A DNA stretch of 64,000 nucleotides from Rhynchonema sp. JSB1_4 (taxonomy: Eukaryota; Nematoda; Chromadorea; Monhysterida; Xyalidae): assembly GCA_030248065.1 (NCBI GenBank), contig JASAMV010008866.1, forward strand, positions 18,337 through 82,336, in the 5' to 3' direction. The notes beneath the pieces are model-generated. The model had not been told where the DNA came from and searched no databases. It worked only from the letters and a program-made list of their open reading frames with translations. The translations under genes and the position numbers were made by a program. Positions 33,001 through 46,500 of this stretch are shown here, one piece after another (positions within the stretch are counted from its first letter, which is position 1; each line of letters starts with the position of its first letter).

Positions 33001-36000
33001 AATGTTTCAACGGCCATAACATTCATTGGCGGCCGATAGCGAAGCATGCTGCACAGTGAACAACGAAATTGAGAGTAAAATACAGCAGAGCAGCAGTTCC
33101 AATTACTCCGAACCCTTTGTCTGTTTTCCAGGTACGCTTCAAGCCCGTTGTGGCAGTGGGCCCGGTTGCTGAGTATGACTTGGAGGCAGGTTCTCGTGCC
33201 GCGTTGACTTGTGATGCGAGGGGCAATCCGGATAATTTCAATTATCGGTGCGCATTTGATTTTATTTTGCAATAATTTGATGAAAATAATTTCCGAGAGA
33301 TTTTAGCACCAATGTGTAGGGATATTATGGTGTCACTGTTGTTATCATGCCCATTGACATCATTATAGCATCCACAACAACAAACCCTAACTGCTACATA
33401 TGTACTTTGCAGCTGGGACCACTCGCCGACGCGTTTTGGTGCGACGCCAAATGTCCTGCCACAACGACCGCAGTTGGACTTTGAGGTTCAGAAGAACTCA
33501 GCTGGCAACTATACTTGTTTGGTGTCTACATCGGAGGGAACCGGGCAGGCATCCCTCAGACTCAATGTCTTCTACAAACCAGAGGTGCATGTACAAGCGG
33601 TAAGTACTGTATTATGAAACGTGTTTGTTCAGTTTATGCAGAACATACTGTTATCATGCCTATAGCGGTCGTGTTAGATTGTGGGTGATTCCATGGTGTT
33701 ATTCACCGTGACCCAAGTGAGGACCGTAATCTAGCTTGAAGTTCACCCGGATGAGTGACCACTGATTATACCACACCACTGCGTCTATAGTATTGAACTT
33801 ATTGCGCAAACACGAATGATCCTATTTCAGGACTCGCTGACAGTGAAACGAGGCTCGACTCTGAATTTGTCCTGCACGGTTGATGCCAATCCGGCCCCAT
33901 CGTTCATTCAGTGGATCGCACCTGATGGCACGCAACACAACTCGTGAGTCTATACGTGAAATAATTTGTTTGATAAAACTTCAGTTTCAGAACTTCATAT
34001 GAAACTAATCAAAAGATGCCAGAAATGATCTCGAATAACAAACTTGAACGTAAACAATGTAATTTTAGGTCCACATGGCAAATCTACGACGTGCAACGCA
34101 AGCATCGCGGCAACTACACATGTATGGCTGAGAACCACATTACCGTCTATGGGCAGCAACCTCAGATCCGCAGAAGCAGCATGCCGCTCAGAGTTGAGGT
34201 GCAATATCCACCTGGGGCTGCTCGAATTGAAGGTTAATTGGTTTATATTACAAAAAATTGTATCACTTTTAATGATATAGAATAATAAACCCAAAATTCC
34301 ATATTTAGTATCACAATCTCCTGTACTTGTCGGCGAAAACGTGACCATGCGCTGTATCTGTGACGATCCTGGGTACCCACCGGCTCAATTCCTGTTCTCA
34401 CGAAGATCAGGCAACCCTCTGCACTCAACTGGGGACTTGCTGGTCTTACAATCGGTTGGTATTATTATTGCATTATTATTATCGGTTTGGTATTATGGAT
34501 TGAATTAAGTTTTTTTAGATTATTTTTGTGATCAATGCTGTTATCATGCCCATTGCCGTGCTCATTCAGGTCTCGATGTCGGAAGCCGGTAATTACGAGT
34601 GCACGCCATCCAACTCAGCAGGCACGGGCACCAAGGCCATGTACACGCTGCAAGTGCTGTCGCCGGCCACGTTGACAAAGTGGTTGGACAGTGAAACTGG
34701 TGCGTTGACAGCAATAGTGTGCAAGTTGTGATTTGCCAAGCTAATACCTGAGCTCGCTCGTTCAACATTGCCCGCAGTCACACGTAGTCTCCATGCTAAG
34801 CCGTCCATATTTCGGTCATTCGTGTTATCATGCCCATTCGTATTCTGTTCAGCGATCTCTGGCTTCAAGCAAATTGTCATAGGATGAGCACAACAACAGC
34901 GGTAAGACCTCTTCCTTGTCAGAGTACCCTCAGCTAGCCTCCTTTTTGTCCCCCAGGTCCGTTCGACGAGGCACAGCAATCAGTAAAGCACATGAGTCTG
35001 CATTGTCGCGCCAACGGCAATCCTCGGCCGCAGTTCGAATGGCTGAAGGATGGGGAAACATTACGAAGTGATGGACACTACAGGATTGAGAATCAGGACG
35101 GCGAACCGTGTTTCGACCCGATGCGCTGTGTGTATTCGGTCAGTGTGGGTGCATTTGGATTGCAGTGGTGAAAGAATTGGTTGTGGGATCATCAGATTTG
35201 TCTTGGTCACGTCACTGCACGTCTTTTGATAAGATTTACCATTGGTTATAGTTTTGTTTTACAAGCGGAAGCGACCAGCAAAAGTGGTTTCCTTAGCTGC
35301 CATATAACTTTCGCGCAGTTGCTGAATCACAATCTATCCGGTTACCAAGCTTTTGACAGGTTTGTTTATTTGGTATGCTGAATTCCAAATTCCAAATCTC
35401 AACTTTTCAATTCTAAATGCAAACTAAATTCTGGTTTCTAGGTGACCAGCACGCTGTCGTGGATGGGTGGTGTGACCTGGCAGGACCACGGCATCTACAC
35501 CTGCCGCACAACCAACGATCTCGGCCGACCGGTGGAAAGTGAGGGCATCGTCAGGGTCCGGCATTATCCGAGGGTCATCAACACACCCGGACAGTTGATG
35601 GCTGCCGCTGATGTTGGCACCACCGTTGGTTTTTTTTGAATTTTTCTCTTTTGTTAGGTGCATCTCAAAACTTTTACAATAAAATTAAACATGACGTTAA
35701 TCATCGAATAATTTTTACTGATTATACTTTAGGCCGAACTGAAATGCATCGTCAGCGCTTTACCACCAGCCAAGTTCCGATGGTACAAGAGCAACAATGA
35801 GGAGATACTCAGTCAGGGGTCAACCATCTCGTAAGTGGTCGTGGTCCGTCTTACTTAAAGTCACTTTGGAAATTTAAAATTTCTGTTCAAAGTTTGATTC
35901 CCTGTTATCAGAATCGAGGAGGAGACGTATTCGCAGCGTGACGTCACAGTGGGAGTGCTGAGATTGGGTGCTGTGGACAGATCGCAATTTGGTGACTACT

Positions 36001-38793
36001 ATTGTGAGCCATACAATGCAATCAAGGAGGGTGAACGGGTCGCCATCAAACTGCAGGCCAAATGTGAGTGTTTATGGGTGCCTATTTAATGTCAAACCGT
36101 TTATGTCAAATTACCCTCTCCGTAATTTCAGCCCCACCCACGCTACCGACCGATCTGAGAGTTCGTGACTCAACCTCAAATTGGATGATGGTCTCGTGGG
36201 AACCGGGCTTCGATGGTGGCATGATACAGAGCTTCACGTTGGAGGTTTGTTGGTTGTTTTATTGTCACTTGTTTCCTGTATTTAGTTTGATTCCAAAAAA
36301 ATGTGTTGATGTTTCACTCAACGCAGGTAATGCCCCATGACCCAGTCACCGGTCACCGACTTGAGGACAAGATGATGGTTTACTCAGTGCACGGCAGTGG
36401 ACGCACCAACAGACGTATTACAAGGTATTTGGCTGCTGACTACAAACCGCGCGAAGGCTACAATGTCACTGGTGGGTGCTCTGCATTGAAAAATTGCTTG
36501 GTTTCTTTGTTGTGACAGGATGAAAAGGTCCTAAAATTGTCGAGCTGAACGCTCTTTCATCTGTTATCATGCCCATTGATAACCCAACGTCTGCACAAGC
36601 CTGTTTCGACCTGTTTTCACAGCGGACGGTGTACCAGGTCATCGTCGAGGCGAAATTAGATTCTGTCCGTCGATTCCAACACGGCCTAATGTTTCACAGA
36701 TCTCAAGTCGTTGAGTCTCTACTCGATCCGTGTGCGCAGTGAGAACACATTGGGCAGCACCGATTTCACCTCCTTCATACAACACACCACTGACGAGATC
36801 CCCGTCAAACCATCGATTTCGGCACCCACAGAAACTCGATACAATCCATCGGAGAAAACGATTGAGTACAAAGTTGGTGTCGCTGTACTTTCCTTTTTGT
36901 ACCATTAGTTTCTTGATGGAAGGTTCTCTATTGGTCACAACCGGATACCAAACCACGGGGCCACAAGGAATCGTCACAGTTTCTCACAAAACAATGAATT
37001 TATATTTTCCAGCGAACGGTCGATTCCCTGAACTATTGTGTGTTGGTGTACGTCGAGTCGAACAATGCACAGTACAACTACGGATGCTTGACGCCGACTT
37101 CGGCCAGTGAATCAGGTGCGAATTCGAAAACTATTTTGTTATAAAAACGATTATAAATAAATAATAATATCAATTTGCCTCACAGGCATGGCCACGCTGT
37201 CCAACGTACCCAGTGTGAAGAGCGTGAGTGTGCGATTCTGTGAACATCAAATCCCTGGTGTGCCAATCGCTTGTTCGCATGTCACGCACGTGCCTCGTAA
37301 GTTGCACACATACAAAGTGTGATTGTACTGTTCTCTGTTTACCGTGCGCAAGCACAAAATGATCGAGCTGTTGCATGCTTGATCATCGGATCTACTCTTC
37401 TCTTGCGTATCTTGAATTTGGAATACTGTACCTCGAAATTTGTTTATGCAACGCTGGCCTGATTCGATCCGATAACCAGCTTTGACATCTGTCCGTATGA
37501 ACTTTGCACGCCATCAACATTAATTTTTGCAGCCTCAATTGAAACATCAGTGGCATCCCTGCTTGACATAATCGTGCCGATCGTTATCGTTGGTGCTGCA
37601 CTATTGGCATTGGCAGCTGTCATCCTCATCTGTTGTTGTATGAATCGATGTTCGATGCAGAATAATGCCGACAAAAGAGTGGTGAAGAATGGAAATGTCC
37701 GGTCACGTGACTACGAGGTCGAACAGAATCGGTGAGCACTGTTGACCTTTTTGGATTATATTTTTATTTGAACAGTCGTACAATGTCCATCGGCATTAAG
37801 ACACTTTAGATTTTGTTGCATATATTGTTTGTTAACACGGCCGTTTCCTGACATGCTGCTATATTACCAGCGCGAACGTGCATTCTCAAAGATTAGTGCA
37901 CGTACATGCAATGTGGAGGTGTTCTCAGGGTCATTTCAGCTCCAGCTGGAGGTGTGGTATCATCAAAGTTGCACAAGTTTCCAAATCCCCACTCGAAAGC
38001 GTTAGCCCCGAACCCAGACCCCCTCTTCATTCCAGTCGCGGCAAGTCCATCAGTCAACCGTACCCGTCCGGTACGCTCGGTCCGGAAGGTGGCGGGTCGA
38101 GCGATTCCGGGTCCAAAGTTGGTGCCCCAACATCGCAACTACGTCACGCAGACAGTGGCATGTACACGATGGACTCGCAGGGACCGTTGACCTATGACCC
38201 GAATGGCTATGCTGAATCAATGGCGGCCTACACGAACACAGCTATGCGGTGCGGGATGTTTTACTTACTGTATATTTATAGCCTGTTATTGCTAAAATAT
38301 GTGCGCTACATTAATATTCTGCTCTTTTTTGTTTTGTAGTTGTATTAAGAGAAAATCACGCTCTTCAGAGGTAGTTTCGACGCGGATGGCGGTACGACCA
38401 CCGATCGATGGTCACCTAACGATCCGTACAGACTCAATGCTGATCCGTCTGGTGCGAATTTTATTAATATTTTTTGTCAAATTTTAAATCCTGCTACAAT
38501 AAACTTCGAAACAAGACATGCTATTTGTGTCTCAGGTTACGACGCAATGGATTTTGCCGACCTTGGCTACCACAGTGCAGCCGGTGGAATGTTGTATTAC
38601 GATCAGTACGGTCAACCAATTGATATGAACCCTGGTGGACCACCGCAGCGTACGTTTTCTCTTCCATTGTATTATTCTTCCATCTTTTGATTTATTTTAA
38701 CTTCACTTTGGTGTTTCAGGCGAGTTAACAGATGAAACATCGTCAGCTTATTCGGGCGGAGGCAGGAGAGTGATGCAGGAGATTGTTGTATGA
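18067..38793 (+). CDS. Nephrin/SYG-2/Hibris-like Ig-FN3 adhesion receptor
   Basis: This is a type I membrane protein of about 1290 aa, probably pairing with a Neph/SYG-1-type partner at cell contacts. Exons: 18067-18349, 27456-27645, 28112-28302, 32194-32398, 32565-32673, 33132-33247, 33413-33599, 33831-33943, 34069-34232, 34309-34454, 34570-34699, 34957-35138, 35442-35624, 35733-35830, 35912-36063, 36132-36244, 36327-36471, 36700-36872, 37013-37115, 37186-37296, 37533-37731, 37940-38248, 38369-38451, 38536-38649, 38720-38793. About seven Ig domains with the C...W...YxC pattern (for example GNYTCLVS, GIYTCRTT, GDYYCEPY) precede an FN3 domain with VSWEPGFDGG, which nephrins share (LEWKPGFDGG). 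A Cys-containing juxtamembrane stretch, one membrane span (IVPIVIVGAALLALAAVIL) and a Gly/Ser/Tyr-rich tail ending in IVV, a possible PDZ ligand, follow. Exons 1 and 2 splice to complete a signal peptide; Met at 18316 may be the true start. Confidence 0.8.
18350..27455. other. 9.1-kb first intron of the nephrin-like gene
   Basis: The donor GTAAGT at 18350 is strong and the acceptor TTTCAG ends at 27455; the joined codon (C|CA) continues the hydrophobic signal sequence, which supports this very long intron. No nested gene is convincing: open frames are short, lack family features and occur on both strands. I see simple TACATA-type runs at about 26030-26130 and 27130-27200 but no transposon with clear ends. 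It may contain enhancers of this presumably cell-type-specific gene; that is inference. Confidence 0.6.
28303..32193. other. 3.9-kb third intron of the nephrin-like gene
   Basis: The intron lies between the exons of Ig1 and Ig2. It contains a C-rich stretch at about 30060-30150 and a short CA-rich microsatellite at about 31575-31625. I see no coding exon in phase with the flanks and no delimited transposon. Confidence 0.6.
33340..36576 (+). repeat. Intronic TGTTATCATGCCCAT motif, local cluster
   Basis: Exact copies are at 33340-33354, 34539-34553, 34823-34837 and 36562-36576, with a one-base variant at 33649-33663. Each is in a different intron of the nephrin-like gene. Elsewhere in this gene there is a one-base variant at 32466 and an exact inverse copy at 27844. 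Further copies are at 15675 (exact) and 16701 (variant) in DRAM2 introns and at 41246 (exact) in an intron of the two-span gene. Flanks do not align beyond the 15-mer. Confidence 0.85.
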
Positions 38794-40524
38794 TGAACAC
38801 ATCATGTAAAGTTGCATGTTTATTTTAGAAAAAATATATATTCAAAAATGTCTTTGTTGGTGTTGTTCTCTTTACGTTTTCATTTAGTTGTGCGCGATTG
38901 CATTGGTCCGTCACTTTTTCTTTTTGTCGGTTCTTGCCCTCTTATCTAAATAACCGACAAAAATCTCGCATCCTGTCTGTATTCAGAAAACATCCGAATG
39001 TTGCTAATTTGCTGTTTCACCTTTCCCTGATCTTTCCTGTTTCGTGGTGTTTGTTCTCACTGATGCTTTGCGCAGCTCCCGAATCCCGCTCCGTTTATGT
39101 CAACCCAATTGTTTTGGTCGCTTATATTTCGTGCTCGACTGTATTATTAACTTTGTATATTTGTTCGTCTGTCACAAATTTGCATCTTTTCCGACGGTGA
39201 ACTAGATTTTGGTTGATGTCACATCAAAACTTATTTTATTCGTGCTGGTTTATTTTTCACTTTTGTCGATTTTTTCTCATGACCAAATTTATGCGTCGTC
39301 AGACAATCAGTTTGCAAAATGGACATTTCATTTAATAAGTTAAGTATCTCTCATATCCAAACGTTGGGTCACAAGTGCGACCAATTCTGCTACAAATCTG
39401 TGATGTTTCATTTATTGTACTTATATGATAGTGAATCCGCGAGAATGTTGAAACAATTTCTCATTGCATAGCATTGCGGACAATGACCAGAGCTCCACAA
39501 GGTGCCCAGTTTTGTGCATTTCTTTCATGTAAGAAAAGGTGGTGACAAACAACTCTTTTCATTTTCCATTATTTTCGTTGTTCCGTTCCCTCCATCTTCT
39601 GAATTGTATATTTTAAAACTGAGAACAAAACTGTCCGTTTCGTACTGATTGATTCCTGAATCAAATGAACAAAAATATTATATTTTGTGCATAGATAAAA
39701 ACCGTTATAAAAAACGACTGTGCCATCCTTGATTTCCAATCATCCGCGACAACTTTTGCAAACATTTTTATCCAAAATTAGTGGCAAGAAAACGTACGCC
39801 CACACGCGGTCGAGACTAGGAACACGAAGAACCATATAAACATTCAATACCAATAAAATTAACTGAATGAATAATATCAATGCGCAAGGAAGATTTTGTT
39901 TTGTTTAATGCTGGAAGACATTTTGTTCACAACAAAAAGACAAAAGGCAGACAATCAATATACAAAAAAGAATATTTGTTTCGAGAAGCAAGTTCGAAAT
40001 ACTCAAATGACAAAAAAGAAATATAAAACTGTGAAATGCAGAATCGTCGAGATTATGAAAGCAAGCAGTTAACAGCAGTTCGTAGGCAGTAAGAAAGAAA
40101 ATAGCGAGTTTTGAAAATAGCACCTCAAATATGCAATTTAGTATAAAATGTAACAAAAAAGTGGTCTTGGCCGCAATGGTGTGCGGTGGCAAGAACATCT
40201 CAGCGGTTCTACCTACGTATGTACTAGCTATATTCTGAGTTCTAAAGAGCTCAGAATACAGAAACGATATTCAAATTCTCAAAATTGTTTTGTTTATAAT
40301 TTTATACCAGGAGCACCCTGAGGTCAAACAAGCAATACTGTAAGGTGCGTGGAGCCTGTCTGGAGAAAATGGCGGGAAAAGGTGATATTTCCTGCGGGAA
40401 ATTTGACGCGCGAACCCTATAATCCACTCCATCCAGTGGCTGTTACAAATGGCAATACACATGTTTTGATGAAAAAGGGGCTAAATCTAACAATGTGGCA
40501 CAAAAGTACAACAACATCAACACG
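38794..40524. other. Region between convergent genes
   Basis: This 1.7-kb AT-rich stretch must hold the 3' UTRs of the nephrin-like gene (+) and the two-span gene (-). A candidate AATAAA for the plus strand is near 39850. No open frame with family features is present. Confidence 0.55.
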
Positions 40525-43500
40525 TCACACATAGACACTCAGCTGATCATCACTGACCGTATTGGTCAACGGACCCGGGTATCCACCACGGGAGTCACTT
40601 CGCGGGTTCGGTTCTGGGTCGGGACTGTACCTGACCAAATGAACCGGGGTGCGTCTGGGAGTGGTTGAGGACCGAGATCGTCGTCTGGCCAGACACAGCC
40701 GTTTCGGATCACGACTGGCTTGTCCCTGACCCTGATTATCAGGGCGACCCTTGTTGTCTTGTGATTGTGTTTCGCTGTTGTCATCGTTGGCTATCTGGAA
40801 CGCGATCGGCACGGCGCTGCTACAATCGATCACGGTTAATCGATTATTATTGATTGATTGGCGATTAGCGATCGTGTCATTGACTCGAATGCAGTGCGGC
40901 CGGGGGATGGACAGGGGCACAATTGGGGATGGAGGGGTGGGGTGATGGGGTGACGATGTTGAACTGCTGATCAGCGAATGTCTGCGATTATGGGACATAC
41001 AGTCAATTTGGCAATAATGACAACCTTTGTTTAAGCACTATAATGCATCATTCAGGAACATTGGGAGCTTGGGATCCAGACTGTGGGTCATCATCACCAC
41101 CACATGAAGAATGTAACCATGGAAGGGTGACTAAGAAGAGGGTGGACTGTGAAAACTGTGTTTTCCGCGGCCACGACAACAGAACTCAACAGATGAACGA
41201 CTATGTGATGGGTCGCCAAGCACGGGCTGGAAAGTCATTCTTGTTTGTTATCATGCCCATCGGTCAACGGGTAGGCTAATCCGACGCAAATGAACCAATC
41301 AATCCCGCTCCAGTAACCCACCTGTCATTGACATGTACTGCCAGTTCTTCACTTTGTGCCAAACTCTCGTGCGATCTGTAACTCGGTGGTCTTTCCCTCT
41401 CGCCATCGCCTTCCCTGATGGGTGTGATAGGCATACGACTGCGCTGCGGCTGCACGCTGCTGCGATACGTCGGGGGCGGGGAACCCACCATGTGGTGAAG
41501 ACCGTCACCGCTGGGGGGACGACTGGGGACATTGTTGCCCGTCAACCTGAGGGAAAGGATGACACGCTCGTTTTCGCATAATAAATTTGCAGCAATTAGT
41601 GGTCCAGTGTACCCTTTCTGGAAAATCACAGATGTTACTCACTGCACATGTGGTCAGACTGAATCAAAGTTACTCACCTGGTCATATCAGTCTCCTGTAC
41701 CGCGTGATTGTAACTGGGAGGCGGGGGACGCCAGAGCCAATCGGGGAGTAGAAATCCTGAAGAGACATTGCCATCAGTAATCATCGAAAACAGCAAACAG
41801 TACAAAACAAGGTGACCAAGAAACCAACGAAACCAACCAGGAAAGGGTGAGGGTGCGGGAAAGTATGTTCCCGGTGGTTGCACTCGTCTGTAGGGTGGTG
41901 TGATTCCACATCGACTCGCTGTGCGTGCACCCAACACCGACCACACTGTAGCACCGCGGTGTGAAACATCAACACCCGATAGACGCCACGCTATGGCACT
42001 GACCGTGATTAGCACAATGCCGACACCTGGCAGTGGAAGGGATTTAGGTGGTAATCGCAAAAACAATCTTGTGTACAAGATCATGTTCACAACATTTCCA
42101 TTTTTGGTAAATTCGCAGTGAAGCATCAGTGTTTAGAGATAGCAATGCGACGTCTTCGTGCACAATTTTGTGTTGTAACATTTTTCAACTATTTCCGCGC
42201 CATTCTTTGAGCTGTCATGCACTGGTTGTCAAGTTTGGATTTCCGCCTGATTTGCAACCTTGCACAAGGCGCACTGCAAGTGCATCAACGGAAAACAACC
42301 CAAAACAGAGCTGCTGCGGCCGCAATAGCAAAACAGGCAGAGGCACCATCAAAATGACGGGTATTTATACTTTTGTCGTCAACATTTTGCTCAATTTACG
42401 TACTGCAAGTTTTGGAACCACGGCGCGTCAAAGAAAGACAAGGGGTTGCGTCTGTCTTGCAATGTTTCGCTGATTTATTTATTATTTTTGGTAGGTACTG
42501 TATGGCGTATAATGTATTTCTGGTTTGGCGCGAAAAGTCTTAGTTTTCATTTATGACGCTTTGCTGTATTCAGATAATAATTTTCGCTCACTCAAAATGA
42601 ACTATAAAATATTCACGTTACATGAAAAACAGTTTGGGTTAAAAATTTCAGCCATGATCAGCAACGGAAGGCGCAATTGGCCGTGTGCTAAATGTGACCA
42701 CATCATTGAAATGGAGAAAACTCCTGCGGCGGTATTTCGTGGCGCATTTCGGATGAGCGACCATTCAAATGTGAATTATGACCGTATTCAACCAAATTGA
42801 AGTCCTAGCTGACGTCTTACATTCGCTTGATCACCGACCATTTGAGTGTGTCGTGCAATTCAGAGTCCCTTTGAGAGTCATCGTCAAAGCAAACATTGTG
42901 GGCATGTGCGTGTCAAAAACGATCGCTGCATCGACTGTTCGAAAGCTTTTTCACTGAACGGGTTTTCTAAACCACGATGTGAATTCATGCAGTATACGGT
43001 ACCTTAACTCAAAATATTTCAGTTGCTAAATCGAGTCGTTGGCCATCAATCATAGATTCGGTTAATTTGATCGGAACAATAATTGCACAACAAATCGAAA
43101 GGTATAGTAAATTTCCAAATTCGCTGCCGCACAGTAAAGTACGGCCCGTAGTTAATGTCAGGTTCTAAACCAGAAAATCAACTTGTGAAACATTCGGGCA
43201 ACCAACGCTACACGCAGCTGCAGAGCAAAATGAACCGCTCGTCAACAAGCGCGCAACGTGAGTGCCCCAACTCAACAGCACACATTCAAGGACACAGGGA
43301 CATGACGCATTGACTGACCACTACCAGATCAGTGGAAAGTTTTGCGTTCCCGCCAAATTATGTATACCTTCGTGGTGTGTACCTAAGACGCATGCGCATG
43401 GAATGTTGTAAATCATGACCGAATCTTGTGTGTTGTTGTGGGTCGACTGCAACGTGTACCAAATGACACAATGTATGCAGTGTATCGGACACCAGTCCCC

Positions 43501-46500
43501 AACATATACGTCTTTGTCTACATCTTATATCAATACCTGTTTGAGACACGACGATAGAATCTAGTTTTTTTGATTGCTGGGCAGAGCCTTGGAGCAGTTC
43601 CTGGCGCCAGGCTTTCTAATGCGATCTGCAACAGAAAAAATATTTCCTCGTTTACTAACTTTGGTACACATCAACCTTTTCAGTCACCATGGCGAACAAC
43701 AGGTGTTGGCCTTGCGATAAATGTGGCGAATCGTTCTCTTACAAATGTCGACTCAACCGGCATCTGAAAACTCATCACTCCGACGAACGACCGTTCAAAT
43801 GCGAAATGTGTTCGTATTCAACCAAATTGAAGTCTTCTTTAGTGACGCACATTCGCTATACACACAGTGATGATCGATTACTCGAATGTGCGCTGTGCTG
43901 TGTGAGATTCAAGACCAAAGCTCACTTGAAAAATCATCATCAATACAAGCACTGTGATCATGTGCATGTTGAAAACGATCGCTGTGTGGAATGTTCAAAA
44001 GTGTTTGGTTAGCCATTGTTGCTTTCTTGTGCGTGTTTGGCAAAAGTTGCATTTAAAAGAAATAATTTAAACGTCACTTTTCTCAATATTTCAGTTGCCA
44101 AATCGAGTCGTCGATTCAAGTGTGCCGAATGCCAGCAATGTTTCAAACGCAGGGAGCATCGGGACAAACACGCCAGAATTCACACGAATGAAAAGCCATT
44201 CAAATGTCAACTGTGTGAATTTGCCAGCAATCGCAAATACTGTTTGACCACGCATATTACGTTGAAACATCACAGCGACCACCGACCATTCGAATGTGCC
44301 GTGTGTGGCGCGTGTTTCAAAATGAGATTATATGCGCAAGATCATTATCGCACAATGCATACTAATCGCCCAGCTGTCTATCTCTGCGTTGAATGCCCGA
44401 AATCGTTCCGATCAAAGGACCAATTGTATCACCATCGGTCGAACATTCATGGTGAACATTCATCGTGCTGCTGTGACCAATGTGGTTGTTCATTCTCCAG
44501 TTGGAACAGTTTGAAGTGGCACATGAAGATGCATAAGTGACGGGAAGCCATTCAGATTGCAGCCAGTATAGACCGATGTTCGAAGCTTCACACCAAAAGT
44601 CGACACAACAACAGGGGTAATACATCGCTGCACCGAACATTTGAAATCGTTCAAACTGATCTAATCACTTCGATACCATTGTATCCGTAATTCATTCATT
44701 TTAGGCCTTGCAAATCAAGGCAAATGCCATCAAGCGTGCTGAATATGTATGACCACACGGCATTCATTACCTGCATCTTTTGTTGGCGTTGGGAGTGTTT
44801 CAGCAGCAGGAACAGTTTCTGAGGACAACAATTCCTTTTAACTGTGTGTATTTTGTAGCTAGTTCATTTGAATACGTTGCTTCTCCCGACTAGTGTGTCC
44901 TGGTTATATACATACAGTAGTAGTACGCACAGATTGTAAAAGTCGCTATTACTCAATTTAGATGCAGTGCCGAAAATTGTACCAAAAGCCCACTGGTACA
45001 TTTCAAAGACCAACAATAAGATGGAAACATAAAAAGAGCAAGCCAATGCTCGCAAGCAGTACAAGAGTCTTACAGTCTGTGGGTCACTTTCAATAACACA
45101 TACCCACAATACATAGCACATCATAAACCCAGCACTCAGAAATAGCATTTACAACCAGACATGAAGCAGAGTCACAAGCTTGGACTAGCAAGCCCCAAGG
45201 CGCGCTGAACCGATACAGCCGTTGTTGCAATAATGTCACAAAGAACGACATAACACCTATTTGGTCGTGGTGACTGTCGAGTTCTTGGTGTCAATATTGT
45301 GATTGGCATTTATTTCCCTGCGTCCAACAACATACTTTCCTGTTCATTTTGTCTCACCGATTTCATTAATGACGAGCATCGCTGCACGCAGTTGGAAATG
45401 TCAAGAATGTGACAAATGCTTCAACTACAAATGTAACTTGGCGAAACATCTTGTGGTTCACTCGGTCGAACGACCATTCAAATGCGGATCGTGCGCATTT
45501 TCAACCAAATACAAGTCCTATTTGGAGGCTCACATTCGTCACACACACAGTGACCATCGACCATTCGAATGTGGCGTGTGTGGCGTGCGATTCAAGACCA
45601 AAACTCACTTGTGCACGCATCATCAACGGAAACATTGCGATCATCCGCGTGTTGAGAACAATCGTTGCATCGAATGTTCGAAATCGCTTGGTTAGATGGT
45701 TACTGTATATTTTGCCATGTTTAATTTTGAAAAATAATTAAAAGTGCACTCACAAGTTCTCAAAATATTTCAGTTGCCAAATCGAGTCGTCGATTCAAGT
45801 GTGCCGAATGCCAGCAATGTTTCAAACGCAGGGAGCATCGGGACAAACGCGCCAGAATTCACACGAATGAAAAGCCATTCAAATGTCAACTGTGTGAATT
45901 TGCCAGCAATCGCAAATACTGTTTGACCACGCATATCACGTTGAAACATCACAGCGACCACCGACCATTCGAATGTGCCGTGTGTGGCGCGTGTTTCAAA
46001 ATGAGATTATATGCGCAAGATCATTATCGCACAATGCATACTAATCGCCCAGCTGTCTATCTCTGCGTTGAATGCTCGAAATCGTTCCGATCGAATAAAC
46101 AGTTATATCAACATCGGTCCAACAATCATCGTCGAACACCATACAGCTGTGATCAGTGTGCTTGTACATTCTCTCTGTGGAACGACTTGAAAGTGCACAT
46201 GCTCCAACTGCACCCCGATGCCAAACCATTCAAATGCTCTCAATGTGACTATGCAGCTAGTTATAAGCTGTATTTGGCGATTCATGTCAAACGCCAACAC
46301 AATGAGAAAAAGCGATTGTTCAGATGCACTGGATGTTCACAGTCGTTCAAATGGATGAAATCGCTTCGATCGCATGCAGTTCGCACCCATTCAGCTGATC
46401 GACGACGATAAACGCGTGCTAAACCACCGGTGCCAGTTTGAACTTATCTTGTGGAGTCAAATGTACTGTCCAGATGTATGTAAACGTACATAAACACTAC

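Noticed and set aside
36621..36699. Possible extra exon after an acceptor-like TTCACAG at 36615-36621
   Set aside because: The reading phase fits better when exon 17 joins directly to 36700, which restores a continuous FN3 domain.
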